Assembly (NCBI GenBank): GCA_963751835.1
Contig: CAVVWD010000019.1
Coordinates: 124,001 to 188,000 of the forward strand
Direction of reading: 5' to 3'
Length of the DNA stretch: 64,000 nt
Source of the DNA: JACVRW01 sp963751835
Lineage (GTDB): Bacteria > Actinomycetota > Thermoleophilia > Solirubrobacterales > Thermoleophilaceae
Position 1 is the stretch's first letter. Each line of letters opens with the position of its first letter. The translations under genes and the position numbers were made by a program. The notes under the pieces were generated by a model. That model was not told where the DNA came from. It saw nothing but the letters and a program-made list of their open reading frames with translations, and made no database searches. Positions 8,729-16,887 of the stretch are shown here, one piece after another.

Positions 8729-9614
8729 GGTCCTGCACGCACTCTCGCCCGCCCGCCTCGCTCGCCGGCTATGGCCACCGCTTCTGTTCCTGGCGATCCT
8801 GATCGGCCTATGGGAGCTCGCGCTGGCGGTGGACTACGTATCCGAGAGCATCCTGCCGCACCCGAAGGACATCGTGGTGTCGTTCTGGGAGCTCATCAGG
8901 AGCGACTTCGTCTGGGACGACATCGCGGCGACGCTGTGGGAGGCGGTGGCGGGCTTCTTCCTCGGCTCCGCGCTCGGGCTGGCGCTTGCGATTCCCTCGG
9001 GCCTCTCGCCCACCATGCGTCAGATGCTCGGTCCGTACGCGGTGGGCCTGCAGGTGACGCCGCGGATCGCGATTGCGCCGCTGATCATCGCGTGGGCCGG
9101 CTTCGGCTACAGCTCGAAGATCTGGATCGCCGCGATCATCGCGTTCTTCCCCGTCTATGTGAACGCGCTGACCGGCATCCTCACGGTGGACGAGGACGCG
9201 CGCGAGATGTTCCGCTCGCTCGGGGCCAGCAGGTGGCAGACCTTCATGCACCTGATGGTCCCCGGCTCGCTGCCGGTCATGTTCGCCGGACTGAAGACAG
9301 CGGCGGGCCTGTCACTCGTCGGCGCGGTGGTGGGCGAGTTCATCTCGGCTGAACGCGGTCTCGGCGTGCTCGTGCAGCAGTTCTCGAGCCAGCTCGCGAT
9401 CGCCGACGCGTTCGCCGTGATCCTGATGCTGATGTTCCTCGGGCTACTGCTGTACGGCGCGATGGAATGGCTCGAGCGAACCACGGTCTTCTGGCTCCAC
9501 GATGGCCGGCTCGCGGCGCGGTCGCGACGCCGCGCCGCGCGAGCCGAAAAGAAGTTGGCGCGTGAGGGACGCGTGCCTTCGGGGCCGCGTCCGACGCTGG
9601 TGGGGCGACGTTGA
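8718..9614 (+). CDS. ABC transporter permease (SsuC/TauC type)
   Basis: Membrane subunit of the importer, 298 residues, about six transmembrane helices starting at PLLFLAILIGLWELAL. The cytoplasmic coupling (EAA) loop is visible as DAREMFRSLGASRWQTF followed by HLMVPGSLPVMF. The tail after residue 265 is strongly basic (SRRRAARAEKKLAREGR). GTG 8718 lies inside the ATPase gene, and the stop overlaps the upstream in-frame TTG of the binding protein. It forms one operon with the ATPase and lipoprotein genes under the tandem operators. Confidence 0.92.
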   Translation: MTRKVLHALSPARLARRLWPPLLFLAILIGLWELALAVDYVSESILPHPKDIVVSFWELIRSDFVWDDIAATLWEAVAGFFLGSALGLALAIPSGLSPTMRQMLGPYAVGLQVTPRIAIAPLIIAWAGFGYSSKIWIAAIIAFFPVYVNALTGILTVDEDAREMFRSLGASRWQTFMHLMVPGSLPVMFAGLKTAAGLSLVGAVVGEFISAERGLGVLVQQFSSQLAIADAFAVILMLMFLGLLLYGAMEWLERTTVFWLHDGRLAARSRRRAARAEKKLAREGRVPSGPRPTLVGRR

Positions 9615-9661
9615 AGCGGCAGCAAATGCATGGGCTCAGGCGAACGAGGAGGGTGACGGGA

Positions 9662-10750
9662 GTGTTCAGCTTCAAGGCTGTACCGGCCGTACTGGCCGCC
9701 GCGGTGATGGCCGTTGGCGCGGGCTGCGGCGACGACGATGACGATGGCGGCGGCGGTGGAGGCGGAGGCGACGGCGGCGGGACCCAGGAGATCGTCTACA
9801 ACCTGCCCACCCCGCCCTCGGTGTTGTTCTATCCCACGCTCGTTGCCGAGGAGCTCGGCTTCTTCGAGGAGGAGGGGGTGAGTCCGGATCTGGCGCCGGC
9901 GGCCGAGGAGATCTCCGCCACGGCCTTCCTGGACAACGGCGACGCGGACGTCTCGTTCGCGGACGTGGACGAGATCATCCTCGCCCGCTCAAAAGGCGGC
10001 GAGCACCAGTCGATCTTCAGCCCGCAGCACACGAACACCGCCGGGATCGTCGTGCCCGAGGACAGCGACATCCAGGACATCTCGGGCGTCGCCGGCCAGA
10101 AGGTCGGGCTCGAGTCGGAGGAGAGCACCCGTTTCCTCGACGCCATGCTCGACTCCGCCGGCATCCCGAAGGACGACGTGGAAACCGCGGTCGTCGGGAC
10201 CAGCGGCGCTCTGGTCGCAAAGACGTTCGAGGACGGGGAGATCCAGGCCTACGTCGGCAACGCTTCGGACTTCACGGCGCTGTCCGCGAACGGCGTGGCG
10301 CTGCGGAACATCACGCCCGAGGACGTCGGACAGATCGATGGCAACCCGCTGGCGACCCTTCCCGGCACGCTGGACGAAAAGCGCGACGCGATCGTCGGCT
10401 TCCTGCGCGCGTGGGCGAAGGGTCAACACGTGGGCCAGGTGAACCGCGAGGTCGTCGAGCAAATCGCACGCGAGAAGGTGCCGGCCGAGTGGCGCAACGA
10501 GGCGAGCGGCGAGGCCGCGCTCGATCTGGCGATCGAGCTCATGAAGCCGGACGATCCCGACCGGATCGGTGACCTGCGCCCGGACGTGTGGGAGACCGGC
10601 CAGGATGTGCTCGTGCGCGCGGGTGTGATCGAGGAGGGCGACACGATCGACGTTCAGGAGGCCCTCAACGACGAGCTGATCACCGAGATCAACGATTGGG
10701 ACCGGGCGGAGGTTGAGGCGGCCGCGGAGGAGTACGCGGCGGGGTCGTAA
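9662..10750 (+). CDS. ABC substrate-binding lipoprotein (NMT1/SsuA/ThiY type)
   Basis: Extracytoplasmic binding protein, 362 residues. The start is GTG 9662, chosen because AGGAGGG (9647-9653) stands 8 nt before it and it gives a short signal peptide ending VMAVGAGC with lipidated Cys22. The cysteine is followed by an Asp-run/Gly-run linker. The mature domain shows the NMT1/ThiY pattern: LPTPPSVLFYPTLVAEELGF, FFEEEGV, then a central hinge with QKVGLESEEST. The ligand is not predictable; family members bind sulfonates, nitrate, riboflavin or pyrimidine precursors and other aromatics. It is the last gene of this operon. Confidence 0.88.
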   Translation: MFSFKAVPAVLAAAVMAVGAGCGDDDDDGGGGGGGGDGGGTQEIVYNLPTPPSVLFYPTLVAEELGFFEEEGVSPDLAPAAEEISATAFLDNGDADVSFADVDEIILARSKGGEHQSIFSPQHTNTAGIVVPEDSDIQDISGVAGQKVGLESEESTRFLDAMLDSAGIPKDDVETAVVGTSGALVAKTFEDGEIQAYVGNASDFTALSANGVALRNITPEDVGQIDGNPLATLPGTLDEKRDAIVGFLRAWAKGQHVGQVNREVVEQIAREKVPAEWRNEASGEAALDLAIELMKPDDPDRIGDLRPDVWETGQDVLVRAGVIEEGDTIDVQEALNDELITEINDWDRAEVEAAAEEYAAGS

Positions 10751-10778
10751 CGGCCACGTGACCTCCACCTCTGCTCGG

Positions 10779-11028
10779 CGGGTGCCGCCGGCTCGGACTC
10801 GCGCATGGGCTGGGTAAGGGGTGTGGCTCGTCGGCCCGCGGCGGGCCGGACGTGATCGACGATCGTTCGGCCGCCCCGCTCGGGCCAGCTCGCATTTGTC
10901 CTGGATTGGTGGTCCAGGAGACCACCAATCCAGGACGGATGGCGCCAGGACCGGGCGGGAGCGTCACCGCTGCCGATGAAGATTCAACCCCCCTTCCCCA
11001 GCCCTTGCCCGGCTGGCGGAGACCAACC
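10779..11028. mobile_element. MITE-like repeat element, copy 1
   Basis: About 250 bp, similar along its length to 35046-35355 and in the same orientation. The inner terminal repeats are GGGCTGGGTAAGGGGT (10807-10822) and CCCCTTCCCCAGCCC (10990-11004), inverted with one mismatch. Shared flanking sequence extends the ends to CGGGTG on the left and AACCG on the right. The middle contains GACGTGATCGANGANCGTTCGG and a perfect 17-bp inverted repeat. It has no coding capacity. It fills the only long gene-free stretch in the left half, between the ABC operon and the promoter at 11072; I see nothing else between 10751 and 11071. Confidence 0.65.
10898..10936. repeat. Perfect 17-bp inverted repeat (hairpin) inside repeat copy 1
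   Basis: GTCCTGGATTGGTGGTC (10898-10914) and its exact complement at 10920-10936 enclose a 5-base loop. No T-run follows. The equivalent segment in copy 2 (35163-35200) keeps the shape but has three arm mismatches, so copy 1 is the better-preserved structure. It may also act as the transcription end of the upstream ABC operon. Confidence 0.8.
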
Positions 11029-11071
11029 GCGCCCGCGCCGCCGCGGCGGCGCCACTCCATCTGGGCGAAGC

Positions 11072-11101
11072 TTGACAAGTGTCTCGCCGCGGCGATAGGC
11101 T
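11072..11101 (+). promoter_or_regulatory. Promoter of the branched-chain-type ABC and catabolic run
   Basis: A TTGACA -35 (11072-11077), 18-bp spacer and TAGGCT -10 (11096-11101). The operators begin at the last base of the -10. The layout matches the promoters at 7796 and 41603. Confidence 0.68.
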
Positions 11102-11127
11102 GCACACGATTGCAGCAAACGTTTGCA
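11101..11127. promoter_or_regulatory. Double LacI-family operator
   Basis: TGCACACGATTGCA (11101-11114) and AGCAAACGTTTGCA (11114-11127) share one base, with centres 13 bp apart. They cover the transcription start of the livK-like gene. The second has the perfect 12-bp core GCAAACGTTTGC. Confidence 0.78.
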
Positions 11128-11154
11128 AGGCTGCCCAACAGGGGAGGAGGGCAC

Positions 11155-12417
11155 ATGCAGAAGCTTCGTTGGCTCGGTCTCGTACTGCTGGCCGTGGCCG
11201 TTCTCGTAGCGGCCGGCTGCGGTGACGATGACGACGACGGCGGGGGCGGAGGAGGCGGCGGAGGAGGAGAGGCCAGTGGAGAGCCGGTCAAGGTCGGCGC
11301 CTCGCTTCCGCTGACGGGAGAGTTCGCGGAGCCCGGCAAGGCGGCAAAGCAGGGCTACGAGGTCTGGGAGGCGATGGTCAACGAGCAGGGCGGCCTCATC
11401 GACGGGCGCCCGGTGGAGATGGTCATCAAGGACGACCAGAGCAACCAGAACACGATCGTCGCCGACTACAACGCCCTGATCAGCCGCGACCAGGTGGACC
11501 TTCTGCTTGGGACCTTCTCCTCGCTGCTGAACCTGCCGGCGTCGGCGGTGGCCGAACGCAACCGAATGCTCTACGTCGAGCCGGCCGGCGGCGCGCCGGA
11601 GCTGTTCGACCGGGGCTTCAAGTACCTGTTCTTCGCGCAGCAGGCGACGGCCGACAAGCAGGGCGAGGTCTGGGCGAACTACATCGCGGAGCTGCCCGAG
11701 GGGGAGCGCCCGAAGACGGCCGCCTACCCGACGCTCGACGACCCGTTCGCGCAGCCGACCTCCGAGGGAATCGAGGCGATCCTCAAGCCGGCCGGCATCG
11801 AAACCGTGTATCGCGAGACGTACACGATCGACAACCCGAACCTCGACGGGATCGCGAACGCGCTCAAGTCGAGGAACCCCGACCTCGTCGTGCACGGCGC
11901 GACCTTCGAGGACGGCGTGGGCATGGTCCGCGCGCTTCGGAAGGCCGACTTCACGCCGAAGATGCTCTACCAGACGACGGCCCCGTCGCTCGGGGACCAG
12001 TACTCGGGTGCGATCGGCAAGGAGACGACGGAGGGCATCTTCTACGGCGTGAGCCACTCGAAGGAGGCGCAGACGCCGGGCAACCAGGAGTTCGTCGCGA
12101 AGTACCGCGAGATGTTCGGCGGCACCGAGGTGCCGGAGGATGCGGCCGACGCGTACGCGACGGCGCAGGTACTCCAGGCGGCGGTAGACGGGGTGGGCAC
12201 GATCGAGCGCGACCGTCAGCTCGAGCTCGCGGACTGGCTGCGCGAGAACACGGTCGACACGATCCTCGGCCCGCTGAGCTGGGACGAGCAGGGGCGCCCG
12301 GAGGGTGAGTTCCTCGTGGGCCAGTGGCAGAGCGGCGTCCCGGAGATCATCCTGCCTGAGGATGCCGCCACCTCGGACAAGATCATCCCGGGATGGCAGC
12401 CGGAAGGCGCCGGGTAA
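11155..12417 (+). CDS. Branched-chain-amino-acid-type ABC substrate-binding lipoprotein (LivK family)
   Basis: 420 residues. ATG 11155 is preceded by GGGGAGGAGGG (11141-11151). The signal peptide ends LVAAGC (Cys22) and is followed by an Asp/Gly-rich linker like that of the other binding protein here. The mature part is a type I periplasmic binding fold (VKVGASLPLTGEFAEPGKAA, GLIDGRPVEMVIKDDQSNQN). Family members transport branched-chain amino acids but also amides, urea and aromatic acids. Its position at the head of a catabolic gene run suggests a dedicated catabolic substrate. It is controlled by the double operator upstream. A 12-bp hairpin follows the stop. Confidence 0.92.
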   Translation: MQKLRWLGLVLLAVAVLVAAGCGDDDDDGGGGGGGGGGEASGEPVKVGASLPLTGEFAEPGKAAKQGYEVWEAMVNEQGGLIDGRPVEMVIKDDQSNQNTIVADYNALISRDQVDLLLGTFSSLLNLPASAVAERNRMLYVEPAGGAPELFDRGFKYLFFAQQATADKQGEVWANYIAELPEGERPKTAAYPTLDDPFAQPTSEGIEAILKPAGIETVYRETYTIDNPNLDGIANALKSRNPDLVVHGATFEDGVGMVRALRKADFTPKMLYQTTAPSLGDQYSGAIGKETTEGIFYGVSHSKEAQTPGNQEFVAKYREMFGGTEVPEDAADAYATAQVLQAAVDGVGTIERDRQLELADWLRENTVDTILGPLSWDEQGRPEGEFLVGQWQSGVPEIILPEDAATSDKIIPGWQPEGAG

Positions 12418-12437
12418 CAGGACGGGGGTAGGCAATA

Positions 12438-12469
12438 CCGCGCGGAGCCTTCGTTCTGGCTCCGCGCGG
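12438..12469 (+). terminator. Intra-operon hairpin after the binding-protein gene
   Basis: CCGCGCGGAGCC (12438-12449) and GGCTCCGCGCGG (12458-12469) pair perfectly around an 8-base loop. There is no T-run. Between a binding-protein gene and its permease genes, such hairpins usually stabilise or partly terminate the message so the binding protein is made in excess. That role is inferred. Confidence 0.6.
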
Positions 12470-12492
12470 AGCCGCCCAGACAGGCGAGACCA

Positions 12493-13377
12493 GTGACCGA
12501 GTTCCTCCAGGCGCTCATCCTCGGCCTCCTCATCGGCGGCGTGTACGCGCTGCTCGCGTCGGGCCTCACGTTGATCTTCGGCGTGATGAACGTGATCAAC
12601 ATCGCCCAGGGGGCGTTTCTCATCCTCGCCGCCTTCGTCACCTGGTCGCTATGGCGCGCGATCGGGCTCGATCCGCTGGCGGCGATCGTCGTGCTGACGC
12701 CGCTCATGTTCGCCTTCGGCTGGCTTCTCTACAACGCCACGATCCGGCCGATACGAAGGGCGCCGCCCGCGGCCTCGGTGCTGCTGACATTCGGGCTGGC
12801 GCTGTTCCTCGAGGGCATCATGGGCGTGATCTGGGGCAATACGTCCCACTCGGTCCGTCCGGGCTACTCCACCGAGAGCTTCGAGATCGGCGAGCTCTTC
12901 CTCCCGAAGGCGCAGGTGTACGGAGGGCTCGTCGCGATCGTGGTGCTGACCTCGCTGTACCTGGTGCTCACGCGCAGCTGGCTCGGGCGCGCGATCCGCG
13001 CGAGCGCGGTGAACCCGCAGGGAGCCGAGCTCGTCGGTGTGAACGTGGGCTCGGTGGCCGCGTTCACGTTCGCGATCGGCGTTGCCAGCGCCGGCGCCGG
13101 CGGGGCGATCGCCAGCGTGCTCTACCCGTTCCTGCCGGGCTCCCACTACCAGTGGATCGCGCGGCTGCTCGGCATCATCGTCCTGGGAGGGATGGGGAGC
13201 CTGCCGGGCGCGGTGATCGGTGCGCTCTGCCTGGGCGTGGCCGAGCTCATGACGGTCACCTACATCGGGCCCGAGTGGGCCACCGGCGTGCCCTACGTGT
13301 TCGTGTTCATCGTGCTGCTACTGAGGCCGCAGGGCCTCCTGGGTACGCGGCTCCGCCAGGACGTGGCCACCACATGA
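12493..13377 (+). CDS. Branched-chain-type ABC permease (LivH family)
   Basis: Inner-membrane permease, 294 residues, GTG start. The family N-terminus is clear: LILGLLIGGVYALLASGLTL then IFGVMNVINIAQGAFLILAA. About eight hydrophobic segments follow, with the conserved late segment GIIVLGGMGSLPGAVIGALC. It overlaps the LivM-LivG gene by ATGA. It is one operon with the binding protein, the fused permease-ATPase and LivF. Confidence 0.94.
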   Translation: MTEFLQALILGLLIGGVYALLASGLTLIFGVMNVINIAQGAFLILAAFVTWSLWRAIGLDPLAAIVVLTPLMFAFGWLLYNATIRPIRRAPPAASVLLTFGLALFLEGIMGVIWGNTSHSVRPGYSTESFEIGELFLPKAQVYGGLVAIVVLTSLYLVLTRSWLGRAIRASAVNPQGAELVGVNVGSVAAFTFAIGVASAGAGGAIASVLYPFLPGSHYQWIARLLGIIVLGGMGSLPGAVIGALCLGVAELMTVTYIGPEWATGVPYVFVFIVLLLRPQGLLGTRLRQDVATT

Positions 13378-15251
13378 CCGACGTGGGAACCACGGCGGTA
13401 GCGGAGGGGACGCTCAAGGGCGGCGGCGGCCCGCCTGCGCGCGCGCCGGCGAAGGCGCTGCGCTCGCCCTGGACGGCGCTGATCGCCGTGGCGGTTCTGC
13501 TCGTCGCCGCCTTCCCGGTCCTCTCCGACGACCTCTACTACCAGAACATGATCATCCTCTCGATGGTCTTCGCCATCGGGGCGGTGGGGCTGAACATCAT
13601 CACCGGCTACGCCGGCTACGTCTCGCTCGGCCAGGGGGCGTTCATCGGGCTGGGGGCGTACACGGTCGGCATCTGCGTCACCGACATCGGCGGCTCGCCC
13701 TGGGTCTGGGTCCCGGTCGCCGGCCTGGTCGCCGGCGCGGCGGCGGCGCTGCTCGGCGTGGTCGCGATGCGAGCCCGCGGTCACGCGTTCGTGATCCTGA
13801 CGATCGCGTTCCTGTTCCTGGTGCAGCTGCTCGCGACCAACTGGGACGAACTGACGAACGGCACCGGCGGCATCACGCTGCCGATCCCGACCTGGAGCGT
13901 CGAGTACCAGTACTGGCCGTTCTACTACACGCTGATGGGCCTGCTGGCCGTCTCGCTTCTGGCCTCGTGGTGGATCAGGCGCAACAAGTTCGGCATGGGC
14001 CTGATCGCGATCCGCGAGGACGAGGACAAGGCCGCGACGGTGGGCGTGAGCACGCCGACCTACAAGATCCTCGCGTTCGCCGCGAGCGCCGTGTTCGTCG
14101 GAATGGCGGGCGGCGTCTACGGCTACTACATCAGCTTCATCGACCCGCTGGGGATGTTCAACATCCTGCTCAGCGTCCAGATCATCCTGTCGCTGCTGCT
14201 CGGCGGACGAGCGACGCTCTGGGGCCCTGTGCTCGGCGCGTTCATCATCGAGTGGCTCAACGAGACCAGCAACAACGAGTTCGGCGGAGGCAACGCTCGG
14301 CTGCTGATCTTCGGGGGCCTGCTCGCGCTCGTGGTGCTGTTCCTGCCCAACGGGATCATTCCCACGGCGGGCGCCTGGATCGAGCGCTGGCGGACGCGCG
14401 GCAAGGCCGGCCTGGCGGGGGAGCGCCTGACCGGCATCGACCTGCGCGAGCGGGCGGCGCCCCTGCCCGCAGCCCCTCCGGCCTCCGCCAGGCCGCTGCT
14501 CGAGGTCAAGGGGCTCGCGAAGAGCTTCGGAGGGGTGCACGCCGTCGAGGAGGCCTCCTTCGGCGTGCCGGAGGGGTCGATCACGGCGCTGATCGGTCCG
14601 AACGGCTCCGGCAAGACGACCGTCTTCAACCTGATCGGCGGCACCATGGCGCCGGACGCCGGGGAGGTCTGGTTCGACGGTCGGCGGATCGACCGCAAGC
14701 CGCCATGGAAGCGCGCACACCTCGGCATCGGCCGGACGTTCCAGATCACCCGGCTGTTCGGCGAGATGACCGTGCTCGAGAACGTCGTGGCGCCGCTGCG
14801 CGAATTCCACCTCGGGCTACTCGGCGCCGATGCCGTCTCGGGGCCCGAGGCCCGGCGTGCCGAGGAGCTCCTCGACTTCGTCGGCATGCGCAAGTACCGC
14901 GACGTGCGGGCATCCGCGCTCTCCTACGGCCAGCAAAAGCTCCTCGAGCTCGCTCAGATCCTGATGCTGGACCCGAAGCTGATCATGCTCGACGAGCCGG
15001 CGGGTGGCATCAACCCGACGCTGATCGAGCGGATCGGCGAGACGATCCGCGAGCTGAACGCGCGCGGCAAGACGTTCCTGATCGTCGAGCACAACATGCC
15101 GTTCGTGCTCGGCCTGTGCAATCCGGTACTGGTGCTCGCGCGCGGGCGGACGATCGCGAGCGGCTCGCCGGACGAGGTCCAGCACGATCCCAACGTCCTC
15201 GACGCGTACCTCGGCGAGGATTTCCGCCTCGAGCAGCCGGTGGGGGCATGA
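13374..15251 (+). CDS. Fused branched-chain-type ABC permease and ATPase (LivM-LivG)
   Basis: 625 residues combining two transporter subunits. Residues 1-345 are the LivM permease (GLNIITGYAGYVSLGQGAF, ARGHAFVILTIAFLFL, RNKFGMGLIAIREDEDKAA). After a linker (about 345-370), residues 371-625 are LivG: Walker A GPNGSGKTT (408-416), GRTFQITRLFGEMTV, signature LSYGQQK, Walker B LIMLDEPAGGINP and H-loop FLIVEHNM. The ATG overlaps the livH stop. Such fusions occur in other actinobacterial Liv systems. The signature has SYGQ rather than SGGQ, which is usual for LivG. Confidence 0.94.
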   Translation: MTDVGTTAVAEGTLKGGGGPPARAPAKALRSPWTALIAVAVLLVAAFPVLSDDLYYQNMIILSMVFAIGAVGLNIITGYAGYVSLGQGAFIGLGAYTVGICVTDIGGSPWVWVPVAGLVAGAAAALLGVVAMRARGHAFVILTIAFLFLVQLLATNWDELTNGTGGITLPIPTWSVEYQYWPFYYTLMGLLAVSLLASWWIRRNKFGMGLIAIREDEDKAATVGVSTPTYKILAFAASAVFVGMAGGVYGYYISFIDPLGMFNILLSVQIILSLLLGGRATLWGPVLGAFIIEWLNETSNNEFGGGNARLLIFGGLLALVVLFLPNGIIPTAGAWIERWRTRGKAGLAGERLTGIDLRERAAPLPAAPPASARPLLEVKGLAKSFGGVHAVEEASFGVPEGSITALIGPNGSGKTTVFNLIGGTMAPDAGEVWFDGRRIDRKPPWKRAHLGIGRTFQITRLFGEMTVLENVVAPLREFHLGLLGADAVSGPEARRAEELLDFVGMRKYRDVRASALSYGQQKLLELAQILMLDPKLIMLDEPAGGINPTLIERIGETIRELNARGKTFLIVEHNMPFVLGLCNPVLVLARGRTIASGSPDEVQHDPNVLDAYLGEDFRLEQPVGA

Positions 15252-15252
15252 G

Positions 15253-16005
15253 ATGCTGAAGCTGACCGATGTGTACGCCGGCTACGGCGGCGGCGACGTG
15301 CTCCAGGGAGTGGAGCTCGACGTGCCGGAGGGATCGGTGTGCTGCATCGTGGGACCGAACGGTGCGGGAAAGTCCACCGTGCTGCGCGCGGTCAGCGGCC
15401 TGCTCCAGCCGCGCAAGGGCGACGTTCAGCTCGACGGTCAGTCGATCTCAGGTCTGCATCCATCGCGCATCCTCGCGCTGGGCATCTCCCAGGTGCCGCA
15501 GTCCAACGCGTTGTTCCCGGGGCTGACGGTCAAGGAGAACGTGCTGATGGGGGCATACATCCAGCGCCGCGAAAAGAAGCTGCTCCAGAAGCGCTACGAC
15601 TCCGTCGCGGAGCTCTTCCCGGTCATCCGGGAGCGGGCGGACGACCGCGCCGGCAACCTCTCGGGTGGCCAGCGCAGGATGGTCGAGTTCGGCCGGTCGC
15701 TGATGCTGGAGCCGAAGCTCGTCATGCTGGACGAGCCGTCACTGGGGCTCGACCCGAAGGCGCTCAAGCACGTGTGGGAGTCGATCAGGGTGATGGTCGA
15801 GGCCGGCAAGACGGTCCTGCTCGTGGAGCAGAACGTGCGCTTCGGGCTGCGGCTCGCGAAGCAGGGAGTGGTCATGGAGAGCGGTCGCGTGCTGCTCACC
15901 GGTGAGGCCGACGCGGTCCTGAAGAACCCCGAGATGGCCGCGCTCTACTTCGGCGGGACCGTCGAGCAGGCAAAGGACCAGAAGAAGCCCGTGGCGCGGG
16001 CGTGA
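15253..16005 (+). CDS. Branched-chain-type ABC ATP-binding protein (LivF family)
   Basis: 250 residues, ATG immediately after the LivM-LivG stop. Walker A GPNGAGKST (34-42), the LivF-type PQSNALFPGLTVKENVLMGAY segment around the Q-loop, signature NLSGGQRRMVEFGRSLM, Walker B VMLDEPSLGLDP and H-loop VLLVEQNVRFGLRL are all present. It completes a LivK-H-MG-F importer. It overlaps the next gene by GTGA. Confidence 0.95.
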   Translation: MLKLTDVYAGYGGGDVLQGVELDVPEGSVCCIVGPNGAGKSTVLRAVSGLLQPRKGDVQLDGQSISGLHPSRILALGISQVPQSNALFPGLTVKENVLMGAYIQRREKKLLQKRYDSVAELFPVIRERADDRAGNLSGGQRRMVEFGRSLMLEPKLVMLDEPSLGLDPKALKHVWESIRVMVEAGKTVLLVEQNVRFGLRLAKQGVVMESGRVLLTGEADAVLKNPEMAALYFGGTVEQAKDQKKPVARA

Positions 16006-16883
16006 GCGGCGTCCTGTGGGCGACCGCATCGGGAATAGGGTTCGGCCTCTTCCAGAGCCTCAACCGGCGTGCGATCCGGGGCATCGACGACCCGTACGTC
16101 TCGACGTTCCTCCAGCTGGCCGTGGCCACCGCGATCCTGGTGGCCGCCAGTCTCATTTCCGAGGACCTGAGTCAGCTGGGGGACGCGAGCGGCGAGGCGA
16201 TCGTGCTCTTCGCGCTCGCGGGGGTCATCCACTTCGTGCTCGGCTGGCTCCTGCTCAACGTGAGCCAGATGCGCATCGGCGCGTCACGCACGGCCCCGTT
16301 GATCACGCTCACGCCGCTGTTCGGGGTGGTGCTCGCGGCGCTGACGCTCGGCGAGCTGCCGAGCGCCGCGGCGCTCGCGGCCATCGCGCCGATCATGGTC
16401 GGGGCCTGGCTCCTCGCGAGCCGCGGCAGCGGACAGGTCGCGATCGAGCGCGACTCGATCTTCGCCTTCGGCACCGCGTTCATGTGGGCGCTCAGCGCGG
16501 TCCTGACCGTGGAGGCGCTGGAGGGACTCGACTCGCCGCTGCTCGGTGTGACCCTGGGCCTGCTCGCCGCAACGGCCGCGCTGGGCGGCGCGCTGGCGGC
16601 GCGCGGCTCGCTGGGCGCGATCCGCTCGCTCGCCCGCAACACGCTGGCGCTCAAGCTGTTCGCCGCGGTGCTGGTCGCGTTCGCCACCTGGTTCCGGCTG
16701 TTGGCGCTCGGCGAGACCGATGTGGCCGTGGTGCTGGCCACGAACCTCATAGGCGTGCCGATCACGCTCGTGCTCGCCCCGATCATGGTGGGCAGGCACC
16801 TCGAGCAGGCGGACGCCCGGGTGTGGCTCGGCGGGCTGCTCGTGGTCGCGGGCGTCCTGGCGCTGATCGCGATAGAGGTGTGA
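16002..16883 (+). CDS. EamA/DMT-family transporter
   Basis: 293 residues, about ten membrane helices in two EamA repeats (residues 1-140 and 150-293). Repeat landmarks are SLNRRAIRGIDDPYVSTFLQ and LSVILLA-like pore helices RIGASRTAPLITLTPLFGV and ETDVAVVLATNLIGVPITLV. It is an exporter or importer of small metabolites with unknown substrate. It overlaps livF and stands 4 bp before the amidohydrolase gene, so it belongs to the same transcript. It may export a pathway intermediate. Confidence 0.87.
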   Translation: MSGVLWATASGIGFGLFQSLNRRAIRGIDDPYVSTFLQLAVATAILVAASLISEDLSQLGDASGEAIVLFALAGVIHFVLGWLLLNVSQMRIGASRTAPLITLTPLFGVVLAALTLGELPSAAALAAIAPIMVGAWLLASRGSGQVAIERDSIFAFGTAFMWALSAVLTVEALEGLDSPLLGVTLGLLAATAALGGALAARGSLGAIRSLARNTLALKLFAAVLVAFATWFRLLALGETDVAVVLATNLIGVPITLVLAPIMVGRHLEQADARVWLGGLLVVAGVLALIAIEV

Positions 16884-16887
16884 GCGC

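Noticed and set aside
10852..11154. A longer N-terminus for the LivK-like protein
   Set aside because: It would encode repeat copy 1, the promoter and the operators. ATG 11155 gives a proper signal peptide and ribosome binding site.
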